Under the pieces are notes generated by a model. It ran no database searches, was not told the origin of the DNA, and worked only from the letters and a program-made list of their open reading frames with translations. Shown piece after piece: positions 60,562 to 64,000 of a DNA stretch of 64,000 nucleotides. The stretch is from JAGQYH01 sp041393015 (GTDB lineage: Bacteria > Bacteroidota > Bacteroidia > Chitinophagales > JADIYW01). The translations under genes were made by a program, and so were the position numbers. How positions within the stretch are numbered: the stretch's first letter is position 1; each line of letters begins with the position of its first letter. The stretch lies in the NCBI GenBank assembly GCA_041393015.1, contig JAWKKV010000012.1, forward strand, positions 1 through 64,000, written 5' to 3'.

Positions 60562-61167
60562 CTAAACGAAAAAATCTTTTAATCCGCTCAATATACTTTG
60601 TACTGCGTAAGACGCAAGGATTAATCCCATAATTTTACTAATCACGGTAATGCCATACACACCAATTCGTTTTTGAACAATATTTGCACCTAACAAAAGC
60701 AAACAGGTAAGACCAATGACTAATAATACCAACAATGTGGTTATGGCTTGTTGAGTAATGGTATATATGTGATTGTCCGTCATTAAAACAACTGCCATAA
60801 TTGCTCCAGGAGAAGCAATAGAAGGTATGGCGACAGGAAAGATGGTAACATGTTTATAGTCTGAAATCAAATGTTTTTCTGTCTCGGGTTTTCCATCGCC
60901 AAAAATCATGGTTAAAGCAAAAAGGAATAGAATTACGCCTCCTGAAATTTGAAAAGCATTAAGGGAAACTTGCATGCCTTCCAATATTAATTGACCTATT
61001 ACTATAAAAAACAGCAATACTAAAAAGGCAACAACCGATGCTCGAATGGCAATTTTCTTTTTATGCTGTTTGTCAAAATGTTTTGTAGCCTCTAAATAAA
61101 CCGGCACTGATCCGATAGGGTCAATCACAGCAATTAAGAAAAATATGGTTGAAAGTATTCCGGTCAT
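60562..61167 (-). CDS. MarC family membrane protein
   Basis: 201 residues with six hydrophobic helices. The family signature FFLIAVIDPIGSVPVYL occurs at the N-terminus and FPVAIPSIASPGAIMAV in the middle. Function of the family is unresolved. A minus-strand CAAAGTA (61183-61189), reading TACTTTG, may be a shortened -7 box. A terminator separates it from queA upstream. Confidence 0.88.
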   Translation of the reverse strand: MTGILSTIFFLIAVIDPIGSVPVYLEATKHFDKQHKKKIAIRASVVAFLVLLFFIVIGQLILEGMQVSLNAFQISGGVILFLFALTMIFGDGKPETEKHLISDYKHVTIFPVAIPSIASPGAIMAVVLMTDNHIYTITQQAITTLLVLLVIGLTCLLLLGANIVQKRIGVYGITVISKIMGLILASYAVQSILSGLKDFFV

Positions 61168-61199
61168 TTATCAATATTATTTCAAAGTATCTAATTTAT

Positions 61200-61231
61200 A
61201 AAAAAGGCTATCTCAAATGAAATAGCCTTTT
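61200..61231 (-). terminator. Rho-independent terminator of queA
   Basis: AAAAGGCTAT (61202-61211) and ATAGCCTTTT (61222-61231) form a perfect 10-bp stem with a 10-base loop. On the minus strand six T follow (plus A-run 61200-61205), so it ends queA transcripts before marC. Confidence 0.8.
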
Positions 61232-61238
61232 AATTTTT

Positions 61239-61260
61239 AACAAGTAATATGATACTTGTT
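61239..61260. repeat. Short inverted repeat next to the queA terminator
   Basis: AACAAGTA (61239-61246), six bases, TACTTGTT (61253-61260), a perfect 8-bp stem immediately upstream of the terminator on the minus strand. It may strengthen termination or stabilise the message end. Confidence 0.4.
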
Positions 61261-61282
61261 CATGTCACGTAAAACGGGTCAC

Positions 61283-62329
61283 TTATATAATTAACATTGC
61301 ATCTCCGTAAGAGAAGAAATTATAGTCATTTTTTACAGCTTCTTTGTAAGCATTCATTACGTTATCGTAGCCTCCAAAAGCGCAAACCATAATTAATAAG
61401 CTACTTTTTGGTAAATGGAAATTGGTAATCAAACTATCTGCAATTTTAAATTCGTAAGGCGGGTGAATAAACAAATTCGTCCAACCTTCCATTGGTTTTA
61501 ACAAACCTTCGGCAGATACTGCTGTTTCAGAAATTCTTACACTAGTTGTACCTACTGCACAAACTTTTTTTCTGCCTAATTTGGCTTTGTTAACTACATC
61601 AGCACCTGGTTGTTTCACCTTAATGTACTCAGCATCCATTTTGTGTTTAGATAAATCTTCAACCTCAATAGATCTAAAAGTACCTAACCCAACGTGCAAT
61701 GTCATCTCAGCAAACTCAATTCCTTTTATTTCTAAACGCTTCATCAGTGTTTTGCTAAAATGCAAACCTGCAGTTGGAGCAGCAACCGCTCCTTTTTCTT
61801 TAGCATAAACTGTTTGGTAACGCTCTCTGTCAATGGCTTCAGGTTCTCTTTTTAAATATTTAGGAAGTGGTGTATTACCTAATTTATCTAAGATGCCTCT
61901 AAATTCTTCTTCAGAACCATCAAACAAAAATCTAATCGTTCTACCTCTAGAAGTTGTGTTGTCTACTACTTCTGCCACTAAATCATCATCTCCAAAATAA
62001 AGTTTATTACCTACTCTAATTTTACGAGCAGGATCTACTAAAACATCCCAAAGTCTAGCTTCGTTGTTTAACTCTCTTAAAAGGAAAACTTCAATTTTTG
62101 CGCCTGTTTTTTCTTTAACGCCATACATTCTTGCTGGAAATACGGCAGTATTGTTCAACATTAATGCATCGCCATCTTCAAAATAATCAATGATATCTTT
62201 AAAAAGTTTGTGTTCAATTTTTCCGGTATCCTTGTGAAGCACCATTAGCTTACACTCATCTCTTAAGTTAGATGGATATAATGCAATTCTTTCCGGATCA
62301 AGCTCAAAATTAAATTGGGATAATTTCAT
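61283..62329 (-). CDS. queA: S-adenosylmethionine:tRNA ribosyltransferase-isomerase
   Basis: 348 residues. Signature words MLNNTAVFPARMYG, the long GAVAAPTAGLHFS, MTLHVGLGTFRSIEVE, and near the end LITNFHLPKSSLLIMVCAF. It adds the epoxycyclopentanediol precursor of queuosine to tRNA. A typical -7 box lies 40 bases upstream and a clear terminator downstream, so it is a monocistronic unit. Confidence 0.96.
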   Translation of the reverse strand: MKLSQFNFELDPERIALYPSNLRDECKLMVLHKDTGKIEHKLFKDIIDYFEDGDALMLNNTAVFPARMYGVKEKTGAKIEVFLLRELNNEARLWDVLVDPARKIRVGNKLYFGDDDLVAEVVDNTTSRGRTIRFLFDGSEEEFRGILDKLGNTPLPKYLKREPEAIDRERYQTVYAKEKGAVAAPTAGLHFSKTLMKRLEIKGIEFAEMTLHVGLGTFRSIEVEDLSKHKMDAEYIKVKQPGADVVNKAKLGRKKVCAVGTTSVRISETAVSAEGLLKPMEGWTNLFIHPPYEFKIADSLITNFHLPKSSLLIMVCAFGGYDNVMNAYKEAVKNDYNFFSYGDAMLII

Positions 62330-62369
62330 GTATTGTTCTTTCTTTTTAAATAAGTTTTGTACGAGCGCG

Positions 62370-62377
62370 CAAAGTTA
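62370..62377 (-). promoter_or_regulatory. -7 box (TAACTTTG on minus strand) of queA
   Basis: CAAAGTTA on the plus strand reads TAACTTTG, followed by C, the preferred Bacteroidota form. It lies 40 bases before the queA ATG. Confidence 0.6.
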
Positions 62378-62500
62378 TAAAATCTATGGTTACCGTACAT
62401 TTTTAATTAGTTACTATTGCTTGAAATTTTAATTAGCTACTTAATTTACGTTAATTAACTCATTACAAGTAGCTACTTTTACCTAATTTGCAACCTTCAG

Positions 62501-63757
62501 ATGCTTGTTTTTCTCAAAATAATAAAAGAAAGTCTTTTCCTTTCCCTTCAACAGTTATGGGCGAATCGTTTGCGAACGATTCTTTCATTGTTGGGAGTAA
62601 CCATTGGTATCTTTAGTATAATTGCCATCTTAACAGCAGTTGATAGCATGAAAGCTGATATTGAAAATGATATCAGCAAACTGGGAGATGATCTTGTTAT
62701 TGTTCAAAAATGGCCTTTTTATACTGGCGGTTCTAGCTATCCTTATTGGAAATATTTTCAACGCCCACAACCTTCTTATAAAGATTATGAATACCTAGAA
62801 GAGCGTTCACAAACAATTGGGGCTATAACGTACACTTTAATGGTGCCTGACGCTGTAGTAAGTTTAGGAAGCAGAAAGCTCAGAGGTTTGGAGGTGTTTG
62901 GCACTACTTTAAGTTATGATAGGGTCATAAATGTTGATATTCAATATGGACGGTATTTTACACCTCAAGAGATGTATTCAGGATATCATGTGGCTATTAT
63001 CGGTGCCGATGCAGCCGAAAAACTTTTTGAAGGGAAACAGGATATTCTAGGGGAAGAAGTAATGGTGGATAATATTAAGGTCAAGATTATTGGCGTCATC
63101 AAAAAAGCCGGTCAAGGGGTTTTAGGCTTAAATGATGATAAATCACTCATCATGCCTTATGAACTGGTTAACAAATCCATGTCTGTTGAATTAGAAAGAG
63201 CAAATCCTAACATTTGGCTGATTCCAAATGATCAAATTTCTGCAGATGCGATGATAGCAGAAGTGAGCGGCTTAATGAGAAATATAAGACATTTAAGACC
63301 GAAGCAATTAGATGATTTTACCTTATCTAAGTTTAGCATCATAACCAATACCTTTCAGGGAATGTTGGGTGCTTTAAGTACAGCCGGTTGGGTAATTGGT
63401 GGTTTGTCGTTGCTTGTAGGCGGCTTTGGAATTGCTAACATCATGTATGTGAGTGTGAAAGAAAGAACCAATATTATTGGAATTAAAATGGCTATGGGCG
63501 CAAAAAGCATCTACATTCTTTTAGAATTTTTATTTGAGTCTGTTTTACTTTGTTTGTTTGGTGGTGCTATCGGACTTTTTATAATATACCTTATTCTTAA
63601 TCCGATTAGCGAGGCCAGTGGATTTCAATTCGTTCTAACAATGAAAAATGTAAGCATTGGCTTGGGTGTATCTGCTTTTATTGGAGTTTTAGCAGGAATT
63701 TTACCGGCTATAAAAGCTTCTAATTTAGATCCGGTAGAAGCCATACGCGCAAATTAA
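62501..63757 (+). CDS. ABC transporter permease, MacB/FtsX family
   Basis: 418 residues. One helix near the N-terminus (about 27-47) is followed by a large periplasmic MacB-like core (about 50-275) and three C-terminal helices (about 290-315, 335-365, 380-405). The words LLGVTIGIFSIIAILTAVDS, MYVSVKERTNIIGIKMAMGA and the end AIKASNLDPVEAIRAN are family hallmarks. It probably needs a separate LolD/MacB-type ATPase, none of which is in the window. Confidence 0.92.
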   Translation: MLVFLKIIKESLFLSLQQLWANRLRTILSLLGVTIGIFSIIAILTAVDSMKADIENDISKLGDDLVIVQKWPFYTGGSSYPYWKYFQRPQPSYKDYEYLEERSQTIGAITYTLMVPDAVVSLGSRKLRGLEVFGTTLSYDRVINVDIQYGRYFTPQEMYSGYHVAIIGADAAEKLFEGKQDILGEEVMVDNIKVKIIGVIKKAGQGVLGLNDDKSLIMPYELVNKSMSVELERANPNIWLIPNDQISADAMIAEVSGLMRNIRHLRPKQLDDFTLSKFSIITNTFQGMLGALSTAGWVIGGLSLLVGGFGIANIMYVSVKERTNIIGIKMAMGAKSIYILLEFLFESVLLCLFGGAIGLFIIYLILNPISEASGFQFVLTMKNVSIGLGVSAFIGVLAGILPAIKASNLDPVEAIRAN

Positions 63758-63852
63758 ATCCTACTTACTTATAAACTTCAAGTTTTTTAGCCTATCCATC
63801 GAAAAGAAAAATTTTAGGTCTTTTGATTATTTACCTTCGCCAAAAAAGAAAA

Positions 63853-64000
63853 ATGATGAAGAAAGTAAGTGTAGTATTAATTGTATTAATTAGTTTTTTA
63901 AGCATTCAACATGCAAATGCTCAGTCGAAATGTTTTGAAAAAGGAAATATTTTATTGAATCCGGGAATTGGTTTTGGAACAACATCGGCAGGGTCGGGAT
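63853..64000 (+). CDS. Secreted or outer-membrane protein, 3'-truncated
   Basis: ATG at 63853 (or 63856) opens a frame with a clean signal peptide, MMKKVSVVLIVLISFLSIQ, and a cleavage-like ANAQS. About 25 mature residues follow (KCFEKGNILLNPGIGFGTTS) before the window ends. The glycine-rich GNILLNPGIGFG start recalls the first strand of small outer-membrane beta-barrels of Bacteroidota, but too little is present to be sure. Confidence 0.6.
   Translation, partial: MMKKVSVVLIVLISFLSIQHANAQSKCFEKGNILLNPGIGFGTTSAGSG

Noticed and set aside
1..64000. tRNA, rRNA, prophage, integrative element or CRISPR locus
   Set aside because: No cloverleaf-like GC-rich intergenic segment, integrase, phage structural gene or regular repeat-spacer array was found on reading the gaps; a tRNA search tool could still reveal something missed.

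Overview
The window looks like a chromosomal segment of an AT-rich Bacteroidota bacterium. Three things point there. Two secreted proteins end in type IX secretion (T9SS) sorting domains. Many upstream regions carry the Bacteroidota -7 box TAnnTTTG. The gene families are typical of the phylum: CRTAC1/UnbV proteins, ECF sigma factors paired with membrane partners, an RprX/RprY-like two-component pair and very large NtrY-type kinases. The gene mix would suit Saprospiria or Chitinophagia, but the sequence alone does not settle the class. I see no rRNA, tRNA, CRISPR array or prophage. Both ends cut a gene: an acyltransferase on the left and a secreted protein on the right.

Region by region. 1-2.9 kb: acyltransferase and gpsA, two consecutive steps of phospholipid synthesis, then an esterase. 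3.0-4.8 kb: ECF sigma factor with a TPR membrane partner. 4.8-5.65 kb: a REP-associated tyrosine transposase (RAYT) among its own palindromes. 5.7-8.4 kb: T9SS-exported phosphoesterase and an anchored coiled-coil protein. 8.4-14.0 kb: a tightly packed five-gene operon (PLP enzyme, DUF1611, PP-loop ATPase, creatininase-like hydrolase, dipeptide epimerase) behind a large inverted repeat. Just upstream on the same strand is a GNAT-nitrilase fusion (14.1-15.6 kb). I regard 8.4-14.0 kb as the best candidate for an undescribed pathway. 15.8-19.5 kb: P-type ATPase and GH88/105-like hydrolase. 19.9-26.5 kb: a minus-strand run of subtilase lipoprotein, TPR-CHAT protein, ribD, EamA transporter and yigZ. 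It is divergent from a second sigma/TPR-partner pair (26.8-28.2 kb), which suggests a regulated caspase-like/subtilisin module.

28.2-34.2 kb: prmC, an arginase-family enzyme, a paralogue of the coiled-coil protein, two LuxR-type regulators, a degenerate M23 protein and a DnaQ-like exonuclease. 34.4-38.6 kb: a surface lipoprotein, a third ECF sigma factor, and a partner that joins an inner-membrane anti-sigma-like N-terminus to an outer-membrane beta-barrel. 38.6-45.7 kb: ArsC-like protein, peptide ABC ATPase, lipoprotein, C1 peptidase and CRTAC1 protein. 46.0-50.8 kb: hemH and hemL on either side of a two-component system. 51.0-58.4 kb: orphan gene, GH3/NagZ-like enzyme, giant NtrY-like kinase coupled to mazG, and small membrane/secreted proteins. 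58.5-64.0 kb: RprXY-like pair, MarC protein, queA, MacB-like permease and a truncated secreted protein.

Functions are assigned by reading motifs by eye. No database search was possible, so family names are inferences of the stated confidence.
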